Origin: Aureococcus anophagefferens
Taxonomy: Eukaryota; Sar; Pelagophyceae; Pelagomonadales; Pelagomonadaceae
NCBI RefSeq assembly: GCF_000186865.1
Contig: NW_008705565.1
Coordinates: forward strand, 1,511,686-1,575,685
Direction of reading: 5' to 3'
Length of the DNA stretch: 64,000 bases
Shown piece by piece: positions 8,811-16,075 of the stretch. Every line of letters starts with the position of its first letter. The stretch's first letter is position 1. The notes under the pieces are model-generated. The model saw only the letters and a list, made by a program, of their open reading frames with translations, was not told where the DNA came from and did no database searches. Both the position numbers and the translations under genes were made by a program.

Positions 8811-9561
8811 ATGGGCCTCGATCAACGCCAGCAGTTGTTCCTCCAGGCGTTGACGGTGCGCCGCCCGCGTCCTCGATGCGCGCGCGCGACGAGCGCTGCG
8901 CCGCTTCCGGGGGGTGCGCCCGGGACGCCCGGCGGGGTTCGAACCGCGGCGCGCCGCGCGCGCGACCCGCCCGGCGCCGCGCGCGACGCGGAAACGGCGC
9001 GCGCGCGCGCACGCCCTCGCCCCCGCGCAGCAACGCAAGGTCATGACCGAGGACGAGGCGGGCAAGGTCATCGACGAGATCGCGACGGACGTGCTGCCCG
9101 GACGCGGCCAGAGCCTCCGCATGGCGCTCGCGGACATCAACAAGGAGCTGAAGAAGATGGACCTCGAGGTGCGCGGCTACTACACGGGCAAGAAGGTCAA
9201 GGACGACCAGGGCGACGCGCACGACGAGAAGGTGCTCGCGCTCATCAACCTCGTGAGCGACGACGTCGCCAAGGTCGAGGGCGGCCGCCTCACGCCCGAC
9301 GAGGTCAAGCTCTTCACGAAGATGCTCGCGCGCATCGCCGCCGGCGAGGACCACGAGGTGCCCATCGACGTCCTCCGCGACGACAAGGGCAAGCTCACGA
9401 ACCCGCAGTTCGCGGAGTTCGCCAAGTCGCTCGTCGACGCGCGATGGCTCGCCAAGGCGCCCGACGACGACGTCGTGTCCTACGGCCCGCGGTCCTACCT
9501 CGAGCTCGCGGACATCATCCGCGAGCACGGCGTCGAGGTGCCCCAGATGATCACCTACTGA
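8811..9561 (+). CDS. NSE1: Nse1-like subunit of the SMC5/6 complex, without a RING domain (two exons)
   Basis: Exon 1 (8811-8855) encodes MGLDQRQQLFLQALT. A 175-bp GT-AG intron (donor GTGCGCC, acceptor CCCCGCGCAG) joins it to exon 2 (9031-9561), which starts QRKVMTEDEAGKVIDEIA. The protein is 191 residues. The order of elements follows human NSMCE1: DINKELKKMDLEVR, then a KVLALINLVSDDVAK strand-helix, then LTPDEVKLFTKMLARI, then a WLAK winged-helix end. Nse1 forms with Nse3/Nse4 the winged-helix subcomplex that bridges SMC5/6 heads in DNA repair. The usual C-terminal C4HC3 RING should follow IREHGVEVPQM, but the frame stops at MITY and no Cys/His cluster follows. Either the RING is lost or a 3' exon is missed. 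Confidence 0.72.
8856..9030 (+). other. Intron of the Nse1 gene
   Basis: GTGCGCC donor and CCCCGCGCAG acceptor, 175 bp, very GC-rich. Its removal fuses the N-terminal helix MGLDQRQQLFLQALT in phase 0 to QRKVMTEDEA. It contains the 10-bp palindrome GGTTCGAACC at 8936-8945 but no tRNA fold. Confidence 0.7.
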
Positions 9562-9908
9562 GTAAGGAACGAGACGTGGAACTTGAACGAGGGCGATCCA
9601 CAAATGGGAACGGACGCGTACACGGGCTTCGGCCGCGCGGAGTCCGTCGCCGAGCGGCCGTCGGACGCGACGAACGTGTTCGTGTAAGGCGCAGTATCGC
9701 AGTTTAGAGTATACCGGCCGTGTTTTACGCATCCATGGCGAGTCCGATGGCGCGCACACCCAAGGAGCGCCTTCGCCATCTTCGCCACAGCCAATGCTCG
9801 GATTGTCGGGCAACCACGCCGTGAGGGGACAAAATCGCCTATCGCTCAGCGGCATCGCAGCTCTACATTTCCAAACTCTCACCGCGATCACGCCACCTCT
9901 CTTCGATC
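9562..9908. other. Intergenic region between two genes on the + strand
   Basis: 347 bp. The first part (about 9576-9687) is open in one + frame and reads NLNEGDPQMGTDAYTGFGRAESVAERP, which looks coding-like but has no start and no obvious relation to Nse1; it may be 3' UTR or a decayed exon. From about 9690 the DNA becomes AT-richer (GCAGTATCGCAGTTTAGAG), consistent with a terminator/promoter zone for the gene at 9909. No RNA gene or repeat is seen. Confidence 0.5.
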
Positions 9909-11714
9909 ATGCCTTCCTCCGCGGAGCCTCCGCTCGACGGCGAGTTGGAGTCGGAGAACGACAAGAGCGCCTCGCCGGCTAAGGCCGCTACACCGCCCGT
10001 CTTCGACATCGATGTCAACTGTGCGGACTCAACCTTGACGTCGCCGGACACACGTGCGAAGATTGTCGACGCGCTTCGTGCCTCTGGCGTCTGCGCCATG
10101 CTGTCCGCGGCCTCCGCGCCGACCGCATCGAACGAGGGCGTCGAGAAGGGCGTCGCCACGTACCTCGTGCTCCTCGCCCGGATCGTCGCATCTGGCGTGA
10201 GTCAGCGCAAGGTTAAGCAGATTCCCAATTCAAGGATCCTGGCTTGCTGCCGCGCTGCGCTCTTTTTGGACGCAAAGAACGAGCGCGGCATGATCGAGTT
10301 CGCCTGGGAGCTGTATCACCGCAAAGAGTATGAGAACGTTTTCGAGCTCGAGCGCCTGTCCCGGTTCAAGCTCGTGATGGAAGATGTGTCAGCAGTATTG
10401 TCTGAAGGGAGAACGGTGGTAGCATTGTCGGGAGAGAAGCGCGAACAATTGACGGTCAATCACAAAAGCCCTACGGAGCGGCCCCTGACCGCGAGCTCTC
10501 CGGTCAAAGCCATTAAGGGTCTGGGAGATAGAAAGGCGAGCGAGATGTCCCCGAGCAAGGATCCCAATGTCAAAATCTGTGATGCGGTGTTCCCGGAGAA
10601 TGACACGAAGAAAACACCGGCGCACAAGCTCGTCGAAGAGATCTCCAAAGCGACACGGCTGACTCTCAACTTGAAGGAGACGTTGTCCGAAAACCTGGTG
10701 CGCGAGATCGAGGGTCTGCTCCAGCCATCCGATGGTAAGTTCAAGGTCGTCTCGTGGAACGCGAGGGCCAGCCTGGGAACCCATGGCCTGACGCCCGCAG
10801 TCCTCGCCAAAAAGACGGCGAACCTCGCGGCCGCCGTGCGCCGCGAATCTCGCGTCTCCATTATCTGCATCCAGGAGTGTCCGCACGGCCGTCTCGCGGA
10901 GACCGCGGGTCCCGAGACTTTTGACGTCTTGCTGGCTCGCGAACTCGACTGTTTCGACGTGCGGCCGATCGAATGCCGCGGGCTGGGAAAAACGAGCAAA
11001 GGCGAGACGCACGTGGTGGCCTGGGACCCGCAAATCTGGCAGCTGGAGGCCTCGAGCGATAACCCGAGGGCACTCGAAGACGACGAGCTACGGCGTGCTA
11101 TCGGGCTCACGATTCTGCAGACTGTGCCGACATCCAAAGCCGAGCCCGTGAAACGGCTCGCGCTGCTGTCCTGCCACCTCAAATCCGGCGGCAAAGACGA
11201 CACCAAGCGGGACCTCCGCACCTTGTCTGAGATAATTGTTCCGAAGGTCCAGGCTTCGCTGCAATCTGGGGACGCTGTACTGGTCCTCGGCGACTTTAAT
11301 CTTGCCCCGACGCATGACGCGTTCGAGAAGTTGACACGTCTTGGATTTCAAAACATTGGCAGCCGCGACGGCGAATCAACGAATCAGTCTGACTTTGTCG
11401 ACGTCGGAGGGAAGATTTACGATTCGGCATGGCTGTGGCGGTCAGGTGTCGCCGCGGGCTTCTCGAGCGGCGTGGTGTTGGAGTCCGAGGATGCGCAAAA
11501 CGCAGTCGAGGAACGAAAACAAATGTTGGATGTTTTCAAGGGGGTCTACGACCAGATTAAGGCCAGCAGCGAGCTTGGGAGCGGCGCCAAGGATGTTCTG
11601 CTGGGCGACGGCAAGGGGTCGATCGCACAGGCTGTGAAGGCGGCGTTCAAAACTCAAGTCTATGAGAATTGGAGCGACCACAAGCCCATCTGTCTCGAAG
11701 TCGCGCTGTCATAA
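9909..11714 (+). CDS. Endonuclease/exonuclease/phosphatase (DNase I-like) fold protein with helical N-terminus
   Basis: 601 residues without introns. The C-terminal half (about 277-600) carries EEP-fold signatures: FKVVSWNARAS (first strand with Asn), VSIICIQECP (catalytic Glu), LALLSCHLKSG, AVLVLGDFNLAP (Asp/Asn pair) and WSDHKPICLEV (Asp-His). These are the metal-dependent hydrolase residues of DNase I, Ape1 and inositol phosphatases. The N-terminal half is helical (KIVDALRASGVCAML, YLVLLARIVASGVSQRKVKQIPNSR) and then Ser/Lys-rich. Codon and base use differ from the flanks: AAT, ATT, TCT, AAA and TTG are frequent. Transfer or relaxed-bias ancestry is possible. Substrate (nucleic acid or lipid phosphate) unknown. 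Confidence 0.75.
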   Translation: MPSSAEPPLDGELESENDKSASPAKAATPPVFDIDVNCADSTLTSPDTRAKIVDALRASGVCAMLSAASAPTASNEGVEKGVATYLVLLARIVASGVSQRKVKQIPNSRILACCRAALFLDAKNERGMIEFAWELYHRKEYENVFELERLSRFKLVMEDVSAVLSEGRTVVALSGEKREQLTVNHKSPTERPLTASSPVKAIKGLGDRKASEMSPSKDPNVKICDAVFPENDTKKTPAHKLVEEISKATRLTLNLKETLSENLVREIEGLLQPSDGKFKVVSWNARASLGTHGLTPAVLAKKTANLAAAVRRESRVSIICIQECPHGRLAETAGPETFDVLLARELDCFDVRPIECRGLGKTSKGETHVVAWDPQIWQLEASSDNPRALEDDELRRAIGLTILQTVPTSKAEPVKRLALLSCHLKSGGKDDTKRDLRTLSEIIVPKVQASLQSGDAVLVLGDFNLAPTHDAFEKLTRLGFQNIGSRDGESTNQSDFVDVGGKIYDSAWLWRSGVAAGFSSGVVLESEDAQNAVEERKQMLDVFKGVYDQIKASSELGSGAKDVLLGDGKGSIAQAVKAAFKTQVYENWSDHKPICLEVALS

Positions 11715-11739
11715 ATCCCTAGTTCCCCACAAACACGAG

Positions 11740-12003
11740 TTACAGCGGCAGGTCGCTCGCGCACTTCCGCGCGGCGAACGCGATGCGGCAGTCGATGACG
11801 CGCCGCGTGCACGAGTCGAGGATGTCGTGGAGCATCTCGAGCTGCGACGCGCTCAGGTCCTCGGACGGGAGCAGGAGGTCGCTCGGCGAGAGCGCGAGCG
11901 ACCCCGCCGACGGGTAGAGACCCTCGACGAGCTCCTGGGCCTCGCGCGGCGGCGGCGGCGGCGCCACGGCCGCGGGCTCCGGCGGCGGCGGCGGCGCCTC
12001 CTT
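11740..12003 (-). pseudogene. Orphan 3' exon or gene remnant, Pro-rich then helical
   Basis: An open frame without an ATG runs from 12003 to a stop at 11740-11742. It reads KEAPPPPPEPAAVAPPPPP, then a helical segment EDLSASQLEMLHDILDSCTRR and ends CASDLPL. The only internal candidate start is a GTG. A stop codon lies immediately upstream, inside the palindrome at 12004-12033. Either this is a last exon whose upstream exon is not recognisable, or a remnant cut off by the palindromic insertion. It is convergent with the EEP gene, whose stop is about 25 bp away. No family is recognised. Confidence 0.4.
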
Positions 12004-12033
12004 TTAACATATCCCGCCGGCGGGATATGTTAA
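12004..12033. repeat. Perfect 30-bp palindrome
   Basis: Each arm is 15 bp: TTAACATATCCCGCC followed directly by its reverse complement, with no spacer. The arm is AT-rich outside and GC-rich inside. It lies between the orphan exon (11740-12003) and the 3' end of the omega-like gene (12097). Both strands could form a loop-less hairpin. A bacterial-type terminator is unlikely because this is a nuclear genome. Confidence 0.85.
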
Positions 12034-12096
12034 CGACGGAACGAGCGCGATCCACGTTGGGGGGACGTCGCGGCGGAAGACTTAGCCCCGCGCGCC

Positions 12097-12622
12097 CTAG
12101 CCCTCGCCGGGGAACTTCTGCGCCTCGGCCGCGATTTTCGTGTCGACGTTGTCCTCGTCGACGAAGACGACGCCGATCTTCGCCGGCCAGGACTGGTCCC
12201 GCATCTCGCCGTACGCGGGGTCCGCCTCCCACTGCTCGAGCTCCTCGTCCATCTGGGCGATGAGCGGCTTGACGCCGTCGAGGTTGCCGTCGCCCATCTG
12301 GTCGAGGAGCGCGCGCTGCTTGGCCTTGCGCGCGAGCGCGACGACGGCCTCGTACCTGCGCGGCCGCGGTCGCGGTCGCCGCCGCGCGAGGGACGGGCGG
12401 ACGCGGGCGCGCGTGCCGGTTGTCGGCGAGGTTCAGGCACGCGTCGATCTTCGGGATGATGCTCGAGTTGTTGATGTCCTCTGCCCGCGAATTGGCCAGG
12501 TTGTATCGTCGCGTGTCGCGCGTGAGCTGCTGCGTCGTCGCGGCGCGGGGCGCGATGAGGGCGCACGAGAGGGTCGTGAGCAGGACCGCGCAGAGGCGCG
12601 CGAGGCGCGCGAGGCTGAACAT
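12097..12622 (-). CDS. Plastid-targeted small protein resembling RNA polymerase omega subunit (two exons)
   Basis: Exon 1 runs 12622-12417 and encodes MFSLARLARLCAVLLTTLSC followed by ALIAPRAATTQQ, a signal peptide plus plastid-type motif. A 61-bp intron (12416-12356) has a GC donor (GCACGC) and CGCAG acceptor. Exon 2 is 12355-12097. Across the junction the protein reads SIIPKIDACLNLADNRYEAVVALARKAKQRALLDQ, which recalls the NRYE-x-V-x-x-A-x-R-A core of the omega/Rpb6 family. The remainder (EELEQWEADPAYGEM... FPGEG) is acidic and unlike bacterial omega. If right, it would serve the plastid-encoded polymerase. The match rests on one short motif, so treat the function as tentative and the gene model as better supported. 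Confidence 0.5.
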
Positions 12623-13105
12623 CGTCGATGAGCTCAGGTCGGCGACAACATCAACGCAACATTGATGTTGCAGTCCGCGCGAGCGGACAACTCCGGACCC
12701 CTCGTCGCCCGCCGAGTAAACTGCGGTCGACGGCAGGCTCCTCGCCGTCGTCGAAATGGACCACCTCGTAAGGACGCACCTGCTTGCACGCGTGGGCTCG
12801 ACGCCGCGGCGGCCGCCACTGGCACCGCGCCGCGGCCGCGGTTGCCTGCCGCACCTAGTTCCGACGGACAGGCGTGCGGCCGACGAGGCAGCGGCCGCGC
12901 GGACGTTGCGCACGTGGGGGAGGTCGCAAAACGCCACTGCCTCGACGGCAACAAAGGTGCAACGAAGCATTGGCAGGTTTTCGAGGCCGTTTTGCGCACA
13001 CCGCCTGGGCTCCAATCAATCAGAGCCGCTTCTCGAGCTGACGAGAAGTTTTGTCGCCGGTCCAAGCGCACGCGGAACAGAAACCGGGCAGGGGCGTCGA
13101 CCACG
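12623..13105. promoter_or_regulatory. Long divergent intergenic region
   Basis: 483 bp between two head-to-head start codons, presumably holding both promoters. A perfect 9-bp inverted repeat (CAACATCAA at 12646-12654, TTGATGTTG at 12662-12670, 7-base loop) lies 24 bp upstream of the omega-like ATG. The rest has no stop-free frame with convincing composition, no RNA gene and no repeat that I can see. Confidence 0.45.
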
Positions 13106-13540
13106 ATGCTCGCCCGCTCGTCGATCCGGCTCCTGCGCGCGCGCGCGCCGCCGCGCGCCGCGGTGGCCTACAGCAACTCCATCACCTACAGCGGCGGCCA
13201 GGCGTCCGTTGGCCAGGGCGGCTTCTACGGGAGCGGCGGCGCGCGGTGCACGAAGCGCAAGACGGAGTGGAACGCGTCGGCCGTGGCCAGCGCCGAGAAG
13301 GTCGCGTCCCTCGCCGAGATCATGGACCAGGCCTACGCGCTCCGGGAGACGATCACCGCGGCGGACCCCGTCTCCGAGGCGGCCATCGAGAGCAAGGCGT
13401 CGCTCAAGAAGCTCATGACGAGCCCGGCGACCGTCAAGGTCATCGACTGCCTCGAGGTGAAAAACGAGCCCGTCTGGGGCCTCACGCAGGCCGAGCGGAG
13501 CCTCGTCCGCGAGGCGCGCGAGATGTCGCTCAACTGCTAG
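13106..13540 (+). CDS. Small mitochondrial-looking protein, 144 residues
   Basis: Starts MLARSSIRLLRARAPPRAAVAYSNS, an Arg/Ser-rich presequence without acidic residues, as in mitochondrial import signals. It continues SGGQASVGQGGFYGSGGARC, a Gly-rich block reminiscent of the conserved Gly-rich start of mitochondrial ATPase inhibitor (IF1)-type proteins. The C-terminal part KVASLAEIMDQAYALRETI to TQAERSLVREAREMSLNC is helical. The IF1 resemblance is only to the Gly-rich block; the C-terminal helix is not obviously IF1. A mitochondrial location is likely, the function unassigned. Confidence 0.6.
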   Translation: MLARSSIRLLRARAPPRAAVAYSNSITYSGGQASVGQGGFYGSGGARCTKRKTEWNASAVASAEKVASLAEIMDQAYALRETITAADPVSEAAIESKASLKKLMTSPATVKVIDCLEVKNEPVWGLTQAERSLVREAREMSLNC

Positions 13541-13744
13541 AAGCCCCGGGCTCTCTCGTGCACATAGACGCCGCGTCGGATTGCGCCCTCGCGGCGCACG
13601 CCGCCGCCGTCCCGTCGACCCCGGCGGTCGACGCGCGCGCGCGCACCGCGCCGCTTTGCTCATCCCGCTGCTCATTATAACCACGCCCACATAGTCATCC
13701 GAGCCACGGGTCAGGGAGCCGCGACTACTAGTAGACACCGGGGA

Positions 13745-14371
13745 TTACGCGCCCCCCGCGGGCGGCGCGACGTCCGCGGGCTCGAGGAGGTCCGGCTCGG
13801 AGCCGACGGACACGAGCCGCCTCAGGGCGGCCTGCGCTTTCCGCAACACCGCCGCGGCCTCGTCGCGCGCCGCGGCGCCGTCGTCGAGCTCGAGGCGCCG
13901 CGCCTTGAGGTCGAGGGCCTCGACGGCCTTGATCGTCTCGTCGTACGCGAGGCCGACCTCCGACACGTCCGACAGCGTCGACAGGCGCTTGCCCTGGGCC
14001 CGGAGCCCGTCGAGCGGGTCCTTGCGCAGCGTCTCCCGCACGCGCGCGCCGCCCGCGACGGACATCTCGACGTTCTCGAGGCGATCGAGCCGCTCGCTCG
14101 CGCGCCGCAGCGCCGCGAGCGCGCGCCGCCGCATCTTGAGCCGCTTCGCCGGGTCCTGGACGTAGGCCTCGCATCCGAACTCGATCCCGTTCTTCGTCTC
14201 GGAGTCGCTTTTTTTGCAGTAGTCCTCCTTTGTGTAGTACAGATCCTTGGCGAGAGCGGTCTGGGGGGGCAGCGCGGCCGTCGCGCAGGCGGCGACGAAG
14301 CGGCGTCGTGGCAGCGCGAGCGCGTCGCCAGTGGCGGCGAGGATTAGAAGTGCATAAATGCGTTTGCTCAT
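13745..14371 (-). CDS. Probable thylakoid-lumen protein with bipartite presequence and twin-arginine motif
   Basis: Starting at MSKRIYALLILAATGDALAL, the protein has 208 residues. This first signal peptide is followed by PRRRFVAACATAALPPQTALAKD, a second hydrophobic segment preceded by three arginines and ended by an Ala-x-Ala site. That is the layout of a plastid protein passed into the thylakoid lumen by the Tat route. The mature part starts LYYTKEDYCKKSDSETKNGIEFG and is helical with many Arg/Leu (ALAALRRASERLDRLENVE). No known lumenal family is recognised. It shares its upstream region, with 30-bp repeats, with the gene at 14594. Confidence 0.65.
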   Translation of the reverse strand: MSKRIYALLILAATGDALALPRRRFVAACATAALPPQTALAKDLYYTKEDYCKKSDSETKNGIEFGCEAYVQDPAKRLKMRRRALAALRRASERLDRLENVEMSVAGGARVRETLRKDPLDGLRAQGKRLSTLSDVSEVGLAYDETIKAVEALDLKARRLELDDGAAARDEAAAVLRKAQAALRRLVSVGSEPDLLEPADVAPPAGGA

Positions 14372-14397
14372 TGTGCTCGCGCTGCTGCCGCAGCGTC

Positions 14398-14472
14398 GAT
14401 GACGCTGGCGGTGCCTCGATTTGCGTCGATGACGCTGGCGGAGCCTCGATTTGCGACGATGACGCTGGCGGC
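14398..14472 (+). repeat. Tandem repeat, 30-bp period, 2.5 copies, in a divergent promoter
   Basis: Copies start at 14398, 14428 and 14458 with the shared core GATGACGCTGGCGG followed by GCCTCGATTTGCG in the first two. They lie between the start codons of two divergent genes (14371 on - and 14594 on +), so they are probably 5' leader or promoter sequence. Copies 1 and 2 differ at two positions. Confidence 0.8.
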
Positions 14473-14593
14473 GTCCTTTTTGGGCTTCAACCTCGCTGCT
14501 CGCAGGCCTCATGTTGAGGCTCAACAAAATCGGGGCAGCCATCGAGGTCCACGCCTGCAAGTGCGCGCGCGCCGCCGCCAACAGCCACAAGCC

Positions 14594-15793
14594 ATGGCCG
14601 ACAAAAAGAAGCTCCTCGAGTACAACGCGACGCCCCCGCCAGCATCAATCTGGCCCAATGCCACCATGCAAGCCGCGACGATCCTCGTGCTCATCTTCTC
14701 GCTCTACCTCCTGAGCGAGAGCGCCAAGACGCCGAACCACGGCGCCGTCTTCGACGACGACGGCGCCTACCCGGACGCGCCCAAGGGCCCGGCCTACCGC
14801 GGCGCCGTCGTCGACGGCGGCAGCGGCAAGACGGCCGTGTCGCTCTACGAGTGCGCGCTCGTCGACACGGGCTGCGCCGCCGGCTCGGTCCGCGAGCTGC
14901 CCGGCGGCGCGCGCTTCAAGGCCGACGTCGCCGCCGTCGCCGCGACGCCCTATGCGTACGACGGCTACCTCGACGAGGTCTCCGCCGCCGTCGGCCCCGG
15001 CGACTTCTCGCTCAGCGTCGGCCTGACGGGCGGCGCGCGCGCGGCGTTCGCGTCCGGCGCGCTCACGTCGCGGCTCGTCAACGACTTCTTCGCCGCGATC
15101 AAGGCGCGCTTCGCGACCGTCGCGACGCTGGAGGTGCTGTCCGGCGACGACGAGGCGGATCTGGAGCACGCCGCGGGCGTCTACGCGGCCTCGCTCGTCG
15201 GCGTCGACGACGCGACGACGCTCGCGACGCTGAGCGGCGGCGGCCTGAGCGCGCAGGTCACGGCGGGCGACGAGGTGGCCAGCCTGGACCTGGACCTCTT
15301 CGCGGCGCAGAAACGGGCCGCGGAGACGGGCGACGAGGCCGAGCTGGCCAATTGGCGAAACCTCGTCGACGCGGAGATCGAGAAGAAGATCGCGGGCACG
15401 CCCCTCGAAGCGGCGCTCGCGCGGGCCGAGGTCGCCCTGGGCCTCAGCATGCACGCGACGGCGGCGGCGACGGCCGGCGTCGCGGGGACCTTCAAGAAGA
15501 AGGCGAAAGCGATCGGCAAAATAGAAGAGCTCGTCCGCGACGCGACGAGCGACGGGCCGGCGTGGCGGTCGCGCGCGGAGACCCTCCCGAACCCCTACGG
15601 CCTCGACGACGCGACGCTGCGCCGGGCGACGCTCTACGCGGCCGCGCGCGCGGTGCGGATCGCCGACCGCCTGCTGCCCGACGGCGCGCGCGTCTACTTC
15701 TCCCGGACCTACGGCGCGCCGCCCGTCACCTGCGACTGGTCCCTCGGCATGTTCCTCGACGCCGCGCGGCGAAAGGCCGCGGAGCTCGAGTAA
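14594..15793 (+). CDS. GDA1/CD39-like nucleoside phosphatase, divergent
   Basis: 399 residues from MADKKKLLEYNA. A single N-terminal membrane helix (MQAATILVLIFSLYLL, about 25-40) would make it a type II Golgi or surface protein. Motifs fit the apyrase conserved regions: ACR1-like AVVDGGSGKTAVSLYEC, ACR3-like VGLTGGARAAF, an SGDDEADLEHAAG segment matching SGxEEG-x-YGW, ACR4-like TLSGGGLSAQVT, and a C-terminal CDWSLGMFL matching the DWxLG of ACR5. These enzymes hydrolyse NTPs/NDPs, often to recycle GDP or UDP after glycosyl transfer. Several normally invariant residues differ, so activity is uncertain. A 282-bp spacer separates it from the USP gene on the same strand. Confidence 0.62.
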   Translation: MADKKKLLEYNATPPPASIWPNATMQAATILVLIFSLYLLSESAKTPNHGAVFDDDGAYPDAPKGPAYRGAVVDGGSGKTAVSLYECALVDTGCAAGSVRELPGGARFKADVAAVAATPYAYDGYLDEVSAAVGPGDFSLSVGLTGGARAAFASGALTSRLVNDFFAAIKARFATVATLEVLSGDDEADLEHAAGVYAASLVGVDDATTLATLSGGGLSAQVTAGDEVASLDLDLFAAQKRAAETGDEAELANWRNLVDAEIEKKIAGTPLEAALARAEVALGLSMHATAAATAGVAGTFKKKAKAIGKIEELVRDATSDGPAWRSRAETLPNPYGLDDATLRRATLYAAARAVRIADRLLPDGARVYFSRTYGAPPVTCDWSLGMFLDAARRKAAELE

Positions 15794-16075
15794 CGGGAGT
15801 TTTGTTGAGTCCGAGATAGTCCTGGCATCTTGTTGAGTCCGATAGTGCTAGCTTCGGCGGGTAAACCAAGCGCTCTTGAACCGCATCGAATTACTCTGAG
15901 ATTGCCACTGGAAATCAGGGCCGGCTCGAGCGCATCTTCCTCGCGCGCGGCGCCGCCGGCACCGGCCGCGTTGCCGGAGGCGTCGGACCAGGCAGTTGGC
16001 GCGTCCACCGCGGAGAGAGGTGCGCGACGCGCCACGACCGACCACGCCACCAGAGACCGAAACGAGACGCGCACG

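Noticed and set aside
8936..8945. GGTTCGAACC, a possible tRNA B box
   Set aside because: No A box, no T-stem pairing and no acceptor stem in the surrounding 90 bp; it lies within the Nse1 intron.
12004..12033. Hairpin as a bacterial Rho-independent terminator
   Set aside because: This is a eukaryotic nuclear context, and the hairpin has no loop. It is kept only as a palindrome.
12634..13104. Minus-strand frame MVDAPARFLFRVRLDRRQ in the long divergent spacer
   Set aside because: No domain, mixed composition, and it spans the likely promoter of the gene at 13106.
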